A stretch of 64,000 nucleotides of DNA, from assembly GCF_001422365.1 (NCBI RefSeq), contig NZ_LMMT01000037.1, forward strand, positions 1 to 64,000, in the 5' to 3' direction. The notes beneath the pieces were generated by a model. It was not told where the DNA came from, did no database searches, and saw only the letters and a program-made list of their open reading frames with translations. The position numbers and the translations under genes are program-made. Origin of the DNA: Pseudorhodoferax sp. Leaf265 (GTDB taxonomy: Bacteria > Pseudomonadota > Gammaproteobacteria > Burkholderiales > Burkholderiaceae_C). The stretch's first letter is position 1; each line of letters begins with the position of its first letter. Of this stretch, positions 47,071 to 55,896 are shown piece after piece.

Positions 47071-48807
47071 TCAGAAGTTGGTCCAATCGTCGGTGCCGGT
47101 CCTGGGCAACTGCGCAGTGCCACGCGACAGGGCGCGCTTCGTCGATCCGAATGGCGGTCGGACCACGTTGGCGCCGGGGCGGTGCTCCGTCCGACCCGAA
47201 CGCTGCGCATCCGGCGTCGCCGTGGCGTGCGCAGCACCATCGCCTTGGAGGGAGAACACGGCGACGGCCTGGACCAGTTGATCGGCTTGGTTGCGCAGGC
47301 TTTCGGCGGCAGCGGCGCTTTCCTCGACCAATGCCGCGTTCTGCTGGGTCACCTGGTCCATTTGCGAGACCGCCTCGCCCACCTGCCCGACACCGGTGCT
47401 CTGTTCGCTGCTGGCCGAGCTGATCTCGCCGACGATGTCGCTGACCCGCCGGATCGCGCCGACGACTTCTTCCATGGTCTGCCCGGCGCGGTCCACAAGC
47501 GCTGAGCCTTGCTCCACCTGCTCGACGCTGGCGGAGATCAAGGTCTTGATTTCCCTCGCCGCCTGTGCGCTGCGCTGTGCCAGGTTGCGGACTTCGCCGG
47601 CCACCACCGCGAATCCCCGGCCTTGCTCACCGGCCCGGGCCGCTTCGACCGCTGCATTCAGGGCCAGGATGTTGGTCTGGAAAGCAATGCCGTCGATGAC
47701 CCCGATGATGTCCGAGATCTTCTTGGAGCTTTCGTTGATTCCCTTCATCGTGCTGACGACTTCGCTGACCACGTCGCCGCCCTTGGCGGCCACGCTGGAG
47801 GCCCCCAGCGCCAACTGGTTGGCCTGCTCGGCGTTGGCCGCGTTGTGGCGAACCGTGTTGCCCAGTTCATCCATGGTGGCGGCCGTCTGTTGCAGGGCGC
47901 TGGCCTGCTCTTCGGTGCGCTGGCTGAGGTCTGCGTTGCCTGTCGCGATCTCGGTGGAGCCGGTCGCAATGGAATCGGAAACCTCGCGCACCTGCTGGAC
48001 GATGGCGGCCAGGCTGCCCTGCATCGCGCCGAGCGACGCCAGGACGCTGCCGGCGGGCGCCTGCGCGGCGCCAGTCACGGGGCTCAGATCCCCACCGGCC
48101 ACCTTCTGCGCGGCGACGCTCAGGTCGGCGGGCTCCGCCCCCAGCGCGCGCGACAGGCGACGGACGATGAAGACGCCTGCCACGATGGCCGCGACGAGGG
48201 CGAAGGCGCAGGCCAGCAGCAGGTAGTTGCGTTCCGTCGCGAACTGCTGCGCCGCGGCGTGGATCATCTGTTCGGCGTGTTGCTCGGTGTAGCGCGAATA
48301 GGTCGTTGCCGCCTTGGTCAGCGCCGCGAGCAGCGGACTGCATTCCTCGTTCATCTTGAGGATGGCCTGCTCGGTCTGCTTCTTGAGCGCCAGATCCACG
48401 ATGCCCAGCGCGACCGGCGCGTACTGTTGTTCGATGCGCGCCATGTCGGCAACCATGTCCCGCACCTTCTGCGGTACGCCGTCGACCGCAGCCATCTGCT
48501 GCAGCTTGGCCATGCGCTCCGTGACATCGCTGTGGGCATGGTTGACCTCCTTCTTCTCGACTTCCAGGTCGGCAGCCTTGGTCACCAGGACGAGGTTGCG
48601 GGCCGCGATGGCGCGTCGATCGACCGCCGTGCGCACGCCGTTGGCCATCAGCGCGCGCGCGTTGATGCCCTCGACGTAATGGACGAAGTTCTGGTTGGCG
48701 TCATTGAGAAACTTCAGGGACAGTCCTGCGACCAGCAGAACCAGCAGCGCAAGGCTGCTGAAGGCCCAGATCAATTGGGCCCGAACGGTCATGGTCTTGG
48801 TGTTCAC
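47071..48807 (-). CDS. methyl-accepting chemotaxis protein with C-terminal docking motif
   Basis: A 578-residue chemoreceptor starting [15 protein letters not shown]. Membrane helices are at about 12-30 and 190-210 ([20 protein letters not shown]). The periplasmic four-helix-type sensor resembles that of the receptor at 21757 ([20 protein letters not shown]). A HAMP region and the signalling tip [20 protein letters not shown] follow. The last residues DDWTNF fit the CheR/CheB docking pattern (aromatic-x-x-aromatic), joined by a flexible linker. It is transcribed with the CheW gene 106 bases upstream. Confidence 0.93.
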   Translation of the reverse strand: MNTKTMTVRAQLIWAFSSLALLVLLVAGLSLKFLNDANQNFVHYVEGINARALMANGVRTAVDRRAIAARNLVLVTKAADLEVEKKEVNHAHSDVTERMAKLQQMAAVDGVPQKVRDMVADMARIEQQYAPVALGIVDLALKKQTEQAILKMNEECSPLLAALTKAATTYSRYTEQHAEQMIHAAAQQFATERNYLLLACAFALVAAIVAGVFIVRRLSRALGAEPADLSVAAQKVAGGDLSPVTGAAQAPAGSVLASLGAMQGSLAAIVQQVREVSDSIATGSTEIATGNADLSQRTEEQASALQQTAATMDELGNTVRHNAANAEQANQLALGASSVAAKGGDVVSEVVSTMKGINESSKKISDIIGVIDGIAFQTNILALNAAVEAARAGEQGRGFAVVAGEVRNLAQRSAQAAREIKTLISASVEQVEQGSALVDRAGQTMEEVVGAIRRVSDIVGEISSASSEQSTGVGQVGEAVSQMDQVTQQNAALVEESAAAAESLRNQADQLVQAVAVFSLQGDGAAHATATPDAQRSGRTEHRPGANVVRPPFGSTKRALSRGTAQLPRTGTDDWTNF

Positions 48808-48913
48808 GATGATTTCCCTTGGTCGTTTAGAGGGCCAGGCCGAGACGTTGGCCGCGCCCGGGTCGTTGGAGGTCCACGGTGTTGGTGCCCGTAGGGTGTC
48901 GAATGGGGGGCGA

Positions 48914-49432
48914 TCAAGCCTGCGCTTGTGCGGAATCCGGCTGCGGGAGGTGGCCGAGCAAGGCCGCTGGATCGAGCAGGATCAGGGGTCGCGTCTGGCC
49001 GTGCTCGGAGACGTTGGCCAACCCAAGGACGCCGGCGCGATCGGGGCTGGCACCCAGGGGCAGTGCGCGCATGTCGTCCACGCGCAGTTCCAGCACATCG
49101 GAGACGCCGTCGACCACGATGCCTGTGGTGCGGCTGCCCAGATCCAGCACGGCCGTCACCGTGCGCTGCTCAAACTGCGCAGGCAGGCCCAGACGGATGC
49201 GCAGGTCGACGATGGGAACCACGGTGCCACGCAGGTTGGTGACGCCGAGCAGCCAATCGGGTGTGTCGGGCAGTGGCGTGGGCGACTCGAACGAACGCAC
49301 CTCTTGGACCTTGCGGATGTCGATGCCGTAGGTTTCGGGACCCAGTTCGAAACTCAGGACCTTGTGCGTGACGCCTTCGTGCATCGCGCAAGCCTGCCCT
49401 GTGAACGTCGCGAGAGCCGGAGATGTGTTCAT
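48914..49432 (-). CDS. CheW-domain coupling protein
   Basis: A 172-residue adaptor linking chemoreceptors to CheA. The CheW domain has [42 protein letters not shown] and [15 protein letters not shown]. The ATG at 49432 follows AAGGAGCG. There is no CheA gene in the window, so it must serve a kinase elsewhere or the local histidine kinases (inference). The upstream gap 49433-49524 is A/T-rich and probably contains the promoter. Confidence 0.9.
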   Translation of the reverse strand: MNTSPALATFTGQACAMHEGVTHKVLSFELGPETYGIDIRKVQEVRSFESPTPLPDTPDWLLGVTNLRGTVVPIVDLRIRLGLPAQFEQRTVTAVLDLGSRTTGIVVDGVSDVLELRVDDMRALPLGASPDRAGVLGLANVSEHGQTRPLILLDPAALLGHLPQPDSAQAQA

Positions 49433-49524
49433 GTGCGCTCCTTGAAAAGTGCGCAAATGATAATTCGTCTGTCAAAAAATGATAGTTATCCGCTCGGCTC
49501 GGTGTCAAATATTTCGCATATTTA

Positions 49525-50262
49525 TCATTGTTTCTGCGACAAATGTTCCAGCACCTGTGCCAGCGCGGGCCACAGCGCGATCGCGCTGGACTGGCCTTGT
49601 GCGCAGGCATGCTGCAGAGCGCGTGCCTGCGTTGCCGCGGCCTCCTCGCCCAGCGTGGCGAACACGCTGGCCAGGCTGTGGGCGTGGCGCCGCAATCCCG
49701 GCAGGTCGCCCGCGCGCGCCAAGGCGTTCCCTTGGGTGACGTCCAAGGCAAACTGGGCCGCGCAACTGGTGCGGAATGCGTGGAACAGCGCGGCGTCGCC
49801 GCCGAAGTGCAGGTCGATGGCACGCTGCTCCGGGGTGGCGTCCGGCGTCACGCGCCTGGGCTTGTCCGGCTCCAGAACGGGCTGCTCCATTCCCAGCGCC
49901 GCGCGCACGGCGGTCTGCAACTCCGAGACGGCGATGGGCTTGTGCAACTGCCGCCACACGCCCTGTGCCTCCAGGCGCTGGCTGGTGGCGGAGTTCAGGC
50001 CCGCGCTCAACACCACAATGCGGGCGCTGCCGAGCAGTGCAGGAGTCGCCCGCAGCGTCCGCACCAGATCGACGCCGCTGGCGCCTGGCAGCATCAGGTC
50101 GGTCAGGATCAGATCGACCGGGCCTTCGCTGCGCAGCAGCGCCACGGCCTCGTCGACGCTGCCGGCCTGCCGCAGTTCCAGGGCCTCGGTGTCCAGTGCC
50201 ATCTGCACGAAGCGCTGGATGATCTCGTCGTCGTCGACGGCCAGCACGTGCGGCAGGCTCAT
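49525..50262 (-). CDS. response regulator with REC and HPt-like domains
   Basis: A 245-residue protein. The receiver domain (about 1-122) has acidic pocket VDDDE, phosphoacceptor Asp in ILTDLMLPGA, Ser in VVLSAG and Lys in LHKPIAV. The C-terminal part (about 140-240) is helical and contains LRRHAHSLASVFATLG, which matches an HPt phosphotransfer motif with the usual Lys after His-x-Leu replaced by Ala. Such REC-HPt proteins pass phosphate between kinases and regulators. It overlaps the upstream HTH-REC gene by four bases. Confidence 0.8.
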   Translation of the reverse strand: MSLPHVLAVDDDEIIQRFVQMALDTEALELRQAGSVDEAVALLRSEGPVDLILTDLMLPGASGVDLVRTLRATPALLGSARIVVLSAGLNSATSQRLEAQGVWRQLHKPIAVSELQTAVRAALGMEQPVLEPDKPRRVTPDATPEQRAIDLHFGGDAALFHAFRTSCAAQFALDVTQGNALARAGDLPGLRRHAHSLASVFATLGEEAAATQARALQHACAQGQSSAIALWPALAQVLEHLSQKQ

Positions 50263-50927
50263 ACCGTCGCCTCCAGCCGCTTCAGCGCCTGCGCCAGCAA
50301 CGGCGGCAAGGCCGTCACGACCTGCGGCTTGTGCACCACCGGAACATCTTCCAGGGCGAAGGCGTACGGTGCCCGCTGCTCGGCGTCCAGGCCCGTGACC
50401 ACGATCAACTGGCTGCGCGCGAACTGTGGATGCGAGCGCAAGCCGGTGATCAGGGTGGCGCCGTCGATGCCCGGCAGCAGGATGTCGACGATCAGGATCT
50501 CCGGCTGCAACTGTCCGGCCAGGATCAGGCCCGTGATGCCATCCGGCGCCACATGCAGGTCGACGCCGGGAAAGCGCTGGCCGATCAACAGGCGCAGAAG
50601 ATTCTGGTAGTGCACCGAATCCTCGATCAAGAGCACCACCGGCCGGCCGCCGGGGGGCTGCACCGGCGCTGCCGGGGTGTCCTGGCCCGGTTCGGGCGCC
50701 CCCTGCGCCGGAACCACGTGGCGCGCGTCGACCCAGGCGTGCACGGCCTGGCGGGCGATGCGCCGATGCCCGCCGCCGGTCTTCCAGGCCTGCAGTTCCC
50801 CGCGGTCGACCATGAGTTGCACCGATCGCACGGCCATGCCCATCAAGCGCGCGGCTTCCAGCGTGGTGTAGGTCTCCGCATCAGCGGGGTTGTCATTTTT
50901 CACAAAAATACGACTTAAAATCGGCAA
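50259..50927 (-). CDS. HTH (MerR/excisionase-type)-REC fusion response regulator
   Basis: A 222-residue protein with an unusual order. The N-terminal winged helix-turn-helix (TTLEAARLMGMAVRSVQLMV, then WKTGGGHRRIARQAV, residues 20-68) is of the MerR/excisionase type. A Pro/Ala linker follows, then a receiver domain from about 95 with Glu-Asp in LLIEDSVHY, phosphoacceptor Asp in ILIVDILLPGIDG, Thr in VVTGLD and Lys in VVHKPQV. Output before receiver is the reverse of the common REC-output order. It is the first gene of its operon and diverges from the response regulator at 50985. Confidence 0.85.
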   Translation of the reverse strand: MPILSRIFVKNDNPADAETYTTLEAARLMGMAVRSVQLMVDRGELQAWKTGGGHRRIARQAVHAWVDARHVVPAQGAPEPGQDTPAAPVQPPGGRPVVLLIEDSVHYQNLLRLLIGQRFPGVDLHVAPDGITGLILAGQLQPEILIVDILLPGIDGATLITGLRSHPQFARSQLIVVTGLDAEQRAPYAFALEDVPVVHKPQVVTALPPLLAQALKRLEATV

Positions 50928-50984
50928 ATATGATTTGACGAATGTGATTTGATGATAATCGGCCCCAGACCATCAAGGGGCCAA

Positions 50985-51350
50985 ATGAAAAACGTACTGA
51001 TCGTAGAGGATCATGCCGACATCCGGCGTCTGATCCGCATGACGCTGGAGTTCGAGGACTGCGAGATCCACGAGGCCGGCGATGCCGCCGAAGGGCTGGA
51101 GAAGGCCCGCAAGCTGTCGCCGGACCTGATGTTCCTGGACGTGATGATGCCGGGAGAGCGCAATGGCCTGGACCTGTGCCGTGACGTGAAGTCCGACCCG
51201 CTGCTGCGCGGCATCAAGGTGCTGCTGCTGTCGGCACGCGGCAACACCGCAGACCGTGAAGCGGGCCTGCAGGCCGGCGCCGATGCCTATGTCGTCAAGC
51301 CCTTCAGCCCGATGGAGCTGCTCGCGCTGCTGAACGCGGAGGTCGCATGA
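50985..51350 (+). CDS. single-domain response regulator
   Basis: A 121-residue receiver domain with no output domain. The acidic pair is in LIVEDHADIRR, the phosphoacceptor Asp in MFLDVMMPGER, Ser in LLLSARGN and Lys in VVKPFSPMEL. The ATG at 50985 follows AAGGGGCC; an upstream in-frame start was rejected. Its stop overlaps the start of the HD-GYP gene (ATGA), so the pair is translated together and the receiver may control the phosphodiesterase. Confidence 0.92.
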   Translation: MKNVLIVEDHADIRRLIRMTLEFEDCEIHEAGDAAEGLEKARKLSPDLMFLDVMMPGERNGLDLCRDVKSDPLLRGIKVLLLSARGNTADREAGLQAGADAYVVKPFSPMELLALLNAEVA

Positions 51351-52198
51351 GCGCCGCGGTGGACCAGCCGCTGGCGGCCGCCAGCGCCGAGGCCTGCAGC
51401 CCCTCGGCCCTGCAGGCCGCGCCCGGTGTCGGCATCGGCGAGCGGTCCTTCGCCGACGCGGCAGCGGCGCAGATGGAACGTATGCTGGCCGACTTCGGGC
51501 AGATGTACCAGGAGCGCAACCAGGCGCTGCAGGAGGTCACGCGTGCGCACCACGAAGCCCTGCTGCTGCTGGCACGTGCCGCGGAACTGCGCGACGACGA
51601 CACCGGCGTGCACATCGTTCGCATGGGCTACCTGGCCTGGGGACTGGCACTGTGCCTGGGCCAGAGCCGCGCGCAGGCGGGCCTGCTGCGCCAGGCCGCG
51701 CCGATGCACGACATCGGCAAGATCGGCATCCCGGACGCGGTGCTGAAAAAGCCCGGCAAGCTCAACGACGGCGAGCGTTTCTCGATGAACACCCATCCCG
51801 AGATCGGCGCCCGCATCCTCGGCCGCTCGCGCATCGCCTTGTTCCAGCTGGCCGCCGAGGTCGCGCTCACGCACCACGAACGCTGGGACGGCAGTGGCTA
51901 TCCCCACGGCCTGGCGGGCGAGGCGATTCCCCTGTCCGGACGCATCGTGGCGGTCGCGGACTTCTTCGATGCGCTGACCATGGACCGCTGCTACCGCCCG
52001 GCCTTCAACGACGCCACCGCGCTGGAGATGCTGGCGGCAGAACGGGGGCGCAACTTCGACCCCCGGGTGGTCGACACCTTTCTCGCCAACGCCAGGCGGC
52101 TGATCGCCATGCGCGACGAGGTGAACCGCAGCAGTCTGGGATTCGCAGAACTGATGCAGGACCCGCCACAGCTCGCGGCGACGGCCGCCTTCCTCTGA
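51347..52198 (+). CDS. HD-GYP cyclic-di-GMP phosphodiesterase
   Basis: A 283-residue protein. A helical N-terminus (40-75) leads to the HD-GYP domain. The metal HD pair is His121-Asp122 (APMHDIGKIGIP). Other ligands lie in NTHPEIGARIL and LTHHERWDGSGYP, with GYP at 184-186, followed by GRIVAVADFFDALTMDR. The family hydrolyses cyclic-di-GMP to GMP. No receiver is fused, but the preceding single-domain receiver overlaps it. It is followed by the solute-binding gene after nine bases. Confidence 0.92.
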   Translation: MSAAVDQPLAAASAEACSPSALQAAPGVGIGERSFADAAAAQMERMLADFGQMYQERNQALQEVTRAHHEALLLLARAAELRDDDTGVHIVRMGYLAWGLALCLGQSRAQAGLLRQAAPMHDIGKIGIPDAVLKKPGKLNDGERFSMNTHPEIGARILGRSRIALFQLAAEVALTHHERWDGSGYPHGLAGEAIPLSGRIVAVADFFDALTMDRCYRPAFNDATALEMLAAERGRNFDPRVVDTFLANARRLIAMRDEVNRSSLGFAELMQDPPQLAATAAFL

Positions 52199-52207
52199 GG
52201 ACTCGCC

Positions 52208-53020
52208 ATGCAAACCCATGCCTGCGCACGCGCCGTGCGCCATCTCGCGACCACCGCACTCGGCCTGGCCCTGGCCGCCGCACTGCCTTCGCATGCTGGC
52301 AGCGTGCTCGACCGCGTCCGGGCCACCGGCACCGTGCGGGTGTGCATCTGGCCGGACTACTACGGCATCACCTACCGCAACCCGCGCACGCACCAGCTGA
52401 GCGGCATCGACATCGACCTGGCGGCTGCGTTGGGCGAGGACCTCAAGCTCAAGGTCGAGACCGTGGACTCTTCGTTCGCGACGCTGGTGCAGGACGTGCG
52501 TGGCGACCGTTGCGACCTCGCCATGTTCGCCGTGGCCGTCCTGCCGCAGCGCAAGGCGCAGCTCGCGTTCTCGCAGCCCTATCTGCGCAGCGACGTCTAC
52601 GCGATCACCACGCGCAGCAGCCGCGTGGTGCGCGAGTGGGGCGACATCGACCAGCCTGGCGTGCAGGTGGCGGTGCAGGCCGGCACGTTCATGGAGCCGG
52701 TGATGGCCCAGGCGCTCAAGCAGGCCACGCTGGTCGTGGTGAAACCACCCGCCACGCGTGAACAGGAGCTGGAGGCCGGGCGCGTCGATGTGTTCATGAC
52801 CGACTATCCCTACAGCCGGCGGCTGCTCGACAGCGCCGACTGGGCGCGCCTGGTGGCTCCGCCCACGCCCTTCCACGTGCTGCCTTACGGCTATGCGGTG
52901 AAGCCAGGCGATGCCGACTGGCTGGCGGAGATCGATGACTTCGTGGCCCGGATCAAGCGCGACGGCCGCCTGGAGGCCGCGGCCCGGCGCCATGGGCTGA
53001 CGCCCGCCTTGGCAAAATGA
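52208..53020 (+). CDS. family 3 extracellular solute-binding protein
   Basis: A 270-residue periplasmic binding protein of the polar amino acid type. The signal peptide ends near PSHAGS. Features are TVRVCIWPDYYGITYRNP, LSGIDIDLAAALGEDLKLK and LAFSQPYLRSDVYAITT. No permease or ATPase genes are adjacent. Its stop overlaps the start of the histidine kinase gene by four bases, so it is probably a periplasmic sensor partner for that kinase rather than a transporter part (inference). Confidence 0.87.
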   Translation: MQTHACARAVRHLATTALGLALAAALPSHAGSVLDRVRATGTVRVCIWPDYYGITYRNPRTHQLSGIDIDLAAALGEDLKLKVETVDSSFATLVQDVRGDRCDLAMFAVAVLPQRKAQLAFSQPYLRSDVYAITTRSSRVVREWGDIDQPGVQVAVQAGTFMEPVMAQALKQATLVVVKPPATREQELEAGRVDVFMTDYPYSRRLLDSADWARLVAPPTPFHVLPYGYAVKPGDADWLAEIDDFVARIKRDGRLEAAARRHGLTPALAK

Positions 53021-55551
53021 TGGCGGCGCACGCCATGGCCTTGCCTTGGCCGCAGCTTCGCTGGGCGGGATTCGCCGGCTGGCGCGAAAACCGCATCGTG
53101 CTGCTGCTCGGCATGGGGCTGACGCTGCTGGTGGTGGCTGCCGTGGCATGGGTCGGCGCCATCGCCTACCAAAGCACCATTGACGTGGCCCTGGAAGACC
53201 AGGCCTTGAAGGCGCGCGTGCTGGAGCACCACGCAACGCTCTCGATCGACACCGCGTCGCTGGCGCTCTCCTCCCTGGCCGACCGGGTCGCGGCCCGGCC
53301 CGGCCTGGCGGCCGGGGAACTGGAAGGCTTGCTGCGTGAAGCCCTCGCCGGCCTGCCCATCATCCGCGGCGTCGCCGTCGTGGACGCGCAGGGCGTGGTC
53401 CTCGCCAGCACCTCGCCGGCCGAACGCCAACGGCGCACTGTGCCGCTGGCCGTCCTGGGGGCCTGGCCCAAGCCTGGGCAGGACCGGCTGGGCGCGCTGG
53501 TGCCGGGCCGCAGTCTGGCCGACATCGGCCGCAGCGGTTCGGCGCCAGCCGGTGTCGGTTTCATCCCGCTGCTGCGGACGTCGGCTGGCGGCAATGCCTT
53601 GTTCGTGGCACTGCTGAACCCGGACGCGTTCTCCAACTACCAGACCTTGGCCCTGGCCGATCCGCGCGCTTGCGCGGCCATGCTGCGCTACGACGGCGAC
53701 GTGCTGGCTGCCACGGCCGGTGCGGGCATGGCACCCGGTGAGCGCATTGCGAACCTGCCCCGCTTCCGCGAGCAACTGGCCCAGCGTGCGCACGGCGCCT
53801 CCGTTGGTGCAGGCCTGGGTGTGGGGCCACAGGAGCAGGTCGCCGCCTACCGTGCGTCGCCCACCTGGCCGTTGGTCATCGTCGTGGAACGGCCCCTGGC
53901 CGCCGTGCGCGCGGACTGGTGGCGTGCGGCACGCCAGGTGGTCTGGGTGCTGGGCGCCGCGGTGGTGCTGCTGGTCACGATGACGCTGGTCGCCTGGCGC
54001 GGCCTGCAGGCACGCGAGCGCACGCGCCGGCTGCTGCAACGGGCCCAGGCCGTGGTGGCACAACGCGAGCGCGAACTCAGCGTCACGGTGAAGAGCGTGC
54101 AGGAGCTGATCTTCCGCACCGACCTGCAGGGCCGGATCACCTATGTGAACGCCCGGTGGAGCGCTGTCGGCGGGACCGAGCCGCGCCAGGCTGTCGGCCT
54201 GGAACTTGCCTCGCTGGCTGTCCCGGAGCAGCGGGCCATGGTGCAGGCGCTGTTCGCGGCCGATGACCGGGCCGGAACGCGCAACGCACAGGTGTGCGTG
54301 CGCACCCCGGCCAGCGGCGGCACGCGGGTGTTCGACCTGGCCGTCGTGCCACTGATCCAGGACGAGCAGTTGGTCGGTTTCGCGGGCAGCGCCGCGGAGG
54401 TGACGGAACGTGTCACCGCCCAGCGTCGCCTGCAAACCCAGCTGCAGATCACCGAGCTGATGCTCGAGGCCAGCCCGCTGCCCTTGTCCGTGCGTGATCT
54501 GCAAGGGTGCTATCTGAGCGTCAACCAGGCCTGGGAGGCGTTCACGGGCATCCGGCGCCAGGAGGTGCTGGGGCGTGCCAGCGCGCCGCATCTGACGGCG
54601 GCCCAGCTCGACCGCCTGCGGGCGCAGGAGCGCGAGCTTGTCGCCAAGGGGGGGCGCATGCGCCATGAAGCGGAGTTCACCCACGCGGATGGGTCATGCC
54701 GCGATGTGGTGCTCGAGCAGGTGCTGATGCCCGGCGACAACGGCGCGCCAGCCGCCATCCTGGCCGTGCTGATGGATGTCAGCGAGTTCCGCGCCGCCGA
54801 GCGCGCCACACGCGAGGCACGTGACGCCGCGGAAGAGGCTTCACGTGCCAAGTCCGAATTCATCGCCAACATCAGCCACGAACTGCGCACGCCCCTGCAG
54901 TCCATCCTCGGATTTTCCGAGCTGGGCACCATGCGTGGGCGCGACCAGCCCAAGCTGGCGGCGATGTTCTCGGACATCCACACCTCGGGCCGGCGCATGC
55001 TGGCACTGGTCAACGACCTGCTGGACGTGGCCAAGATCGAGAGTTCGGTGGGCACCTTCCACCTGGAGCGTGCCGACCTGCGGCCACTGGTGCAGGAAGT
55101 GCTGCGCGAACTGGAGCCGCAGCTGGGCGAGCGCGGCCTGCGGATCGCGATGGCATTGCATCCGGTGCCGCAGATCGCCAAGGTGGATCCGCGGCGCTTC
55201 CAGCAGGTCGTGCGCAACATCCTGGCGAACGCCATCCGGTTCTCGCCGCCACAGGGAACCATCAGCGTGGACAGCCGAACCACGCCCGAGAGCGAGATCG
55301 TGCTGCGCATCGCCGACCAGGGGCCGGGCATACCGCCGGCGGAACTGGAACGCATCTTCGACGCCTTCGTGCAGTCCAGTGCGACCAAGGACGGCTCCGG
55401 CGGCACCGGCTTGGGCCTGACGATCAGCCGCAAGATCCTCGAGGTGCACGGCGGGCGCATCAGCGCCGCCAACCAGGCCGCCGGCGGGGTGGCGTTCAGC
55501 GTGGCGCTGCCGGCCCGGTCCATGGCCGAGACCATCCAGGCACCGCTGTAG
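53017..55551 (+). CDS. PAS-domain sensor histidine kinase
   Basis: An 844-residue inner-membrane kinase. Membrane helices at about 28-50 (VLLLGMGLTLLVVAAVAW) and 306-328 enclose a roughly 255-residue periplasmic sensor of double-Cache size. Two PAS domains follow (about 355-470 and 480-600). The dimerisation domain carries phosphoacceptor His621 in NISHELRTPLQSILGFSEL. The ATPase domain has the N box RNILANAIRFS and G boxes ADQGPGIPP and GTGLGLTISRKIL. There is no receiver, so phosphate must go to a separate regulator such as those at 50985 or 60333 (inference). Confidence 0.92.
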   Translation: MMAAHAMALPWPQLRWAGFAGWRENRIVLLLGMGLTLLVVAAVAWVGAIAYQSTIDVALEDQALKARVLEHHATLSIDTASLALSSLADRVAARPGLAAGELEGLLREALAGLPIIRGVAVVDAQGVVLASTSPAERQRRTVPLAVLGAWPKPGQDRLGALVPGRSLADIGRSGSAPAGVGFIPLLRTSAGGNALFVALLNPDAFSNYQTLALADPRACAAMLRYDGDVLAATAGAGMAPGERIANLPRFREQLAQRAHGASVGAGLGVGPQEQVAAYRASPTWPLVIVVERPLAAVRADWWRAARQVVWVLGAAVVLLVTMTLVAWRGLQARERTRRLLQRAQAVVAQRERELSVTVKSVQELIFRTDLQGRITYVNARWSAVGGTEPRQAVGLELASLAVPEQRAMVQALFAADDRAGTRNAQVCVRTPASGGTRVFDLAVVPLIQDEQLVGFAGSAAEVTERVTAQRRLQTQLQITELMLEASPLPLSVRDLQGCYLSVNQAWEAFTGIRRQEVLGRASAPHLTAAQLDRLRAQERELVAKGGRMRHEAEFTHADGSCRDVVLEQVLMPGDNGAPAAILAVLMDVSEFRAAERATREARDAAEEASRAKSEFIANISHELRTPLQSILGFSELGTMRGRDQPKLAAMFSDIHTSGRRMLALVNDLLDVAKIESSVGTFHLERADLRPLVQEVLRELEPQLGERGLRIAMALHPVPQIAKVDPRRFQQVVRNILANAIRFSPPQGTISVDSRTTPESEIVLRIADQGPGIPPAELERIFDAFVQSSATKDGSGGTGLGLTISRKILEVHGGRISAANQAAGGVAFSVALPARSMAETIQAPL

Positions 55552-55571
55552 CGCGTGACGGGAGCGATGCC

Positions 55572-55796
55572 GTGTGGCGTGTCGTCTGCATCGGTCTGAG
55601 CGGGCCGGGCTACCCGCACCGGGCGGTGGACCGCGGGCCCCTGCTCGTGCGGGAGGAGCGGGCGCAGGCCATTGCGCAGTGGCTGGAGCGTACCGGGATG
55701 TATGCCAGGGTGTCCGTCGAGCGTGTCGGCGGGGTGCAGACCGCGTCGGCGGTGGGGCCGAACGCGCTGCGGGATGGGATGCGCTCTGCCACCTGA
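55572..55796 (+). CDS. small hypothetical protein
   Basis: A 74-residue reading frame with a GTG start between the two kinase genes. The first 50 residues are protein-like (VVCIGLSGPGYPHRAVDRGP and AQAIAQWLERTGMYARVSVER). The tail is less so. It could be a SPOR-like small domain (YARVSVERVGG), but this is speculation. No strong ribosome site is seen; GGGAGCGATGCC lies before the GTG. It could also be chance coding in a 345-bp gap. Confidence 0.4.
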   Translation: MWRVVCIGLSGPGYPHRAVDRGPLLVREERAQAIAQWLERTGMYARVSVERVGGVQTASAVGPNALRDGMRSAT

Positions 55797-55896
55797 CCAG
55801 CGGGCAGGCGCGCCGTGTCGGCTACGGGACAACCATCTTGACAATTCGACACATCACAATAAATTGCAACAATAAACGAGTCGGTCTGTTCGCTCG

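Noticed and set aside
50935-50959. TTGACG and GATAAT as a sigma-70 promoter for the response regulator at 50985
   Set aside because: The spacing is only 13 bases, too short for a normal promoter.
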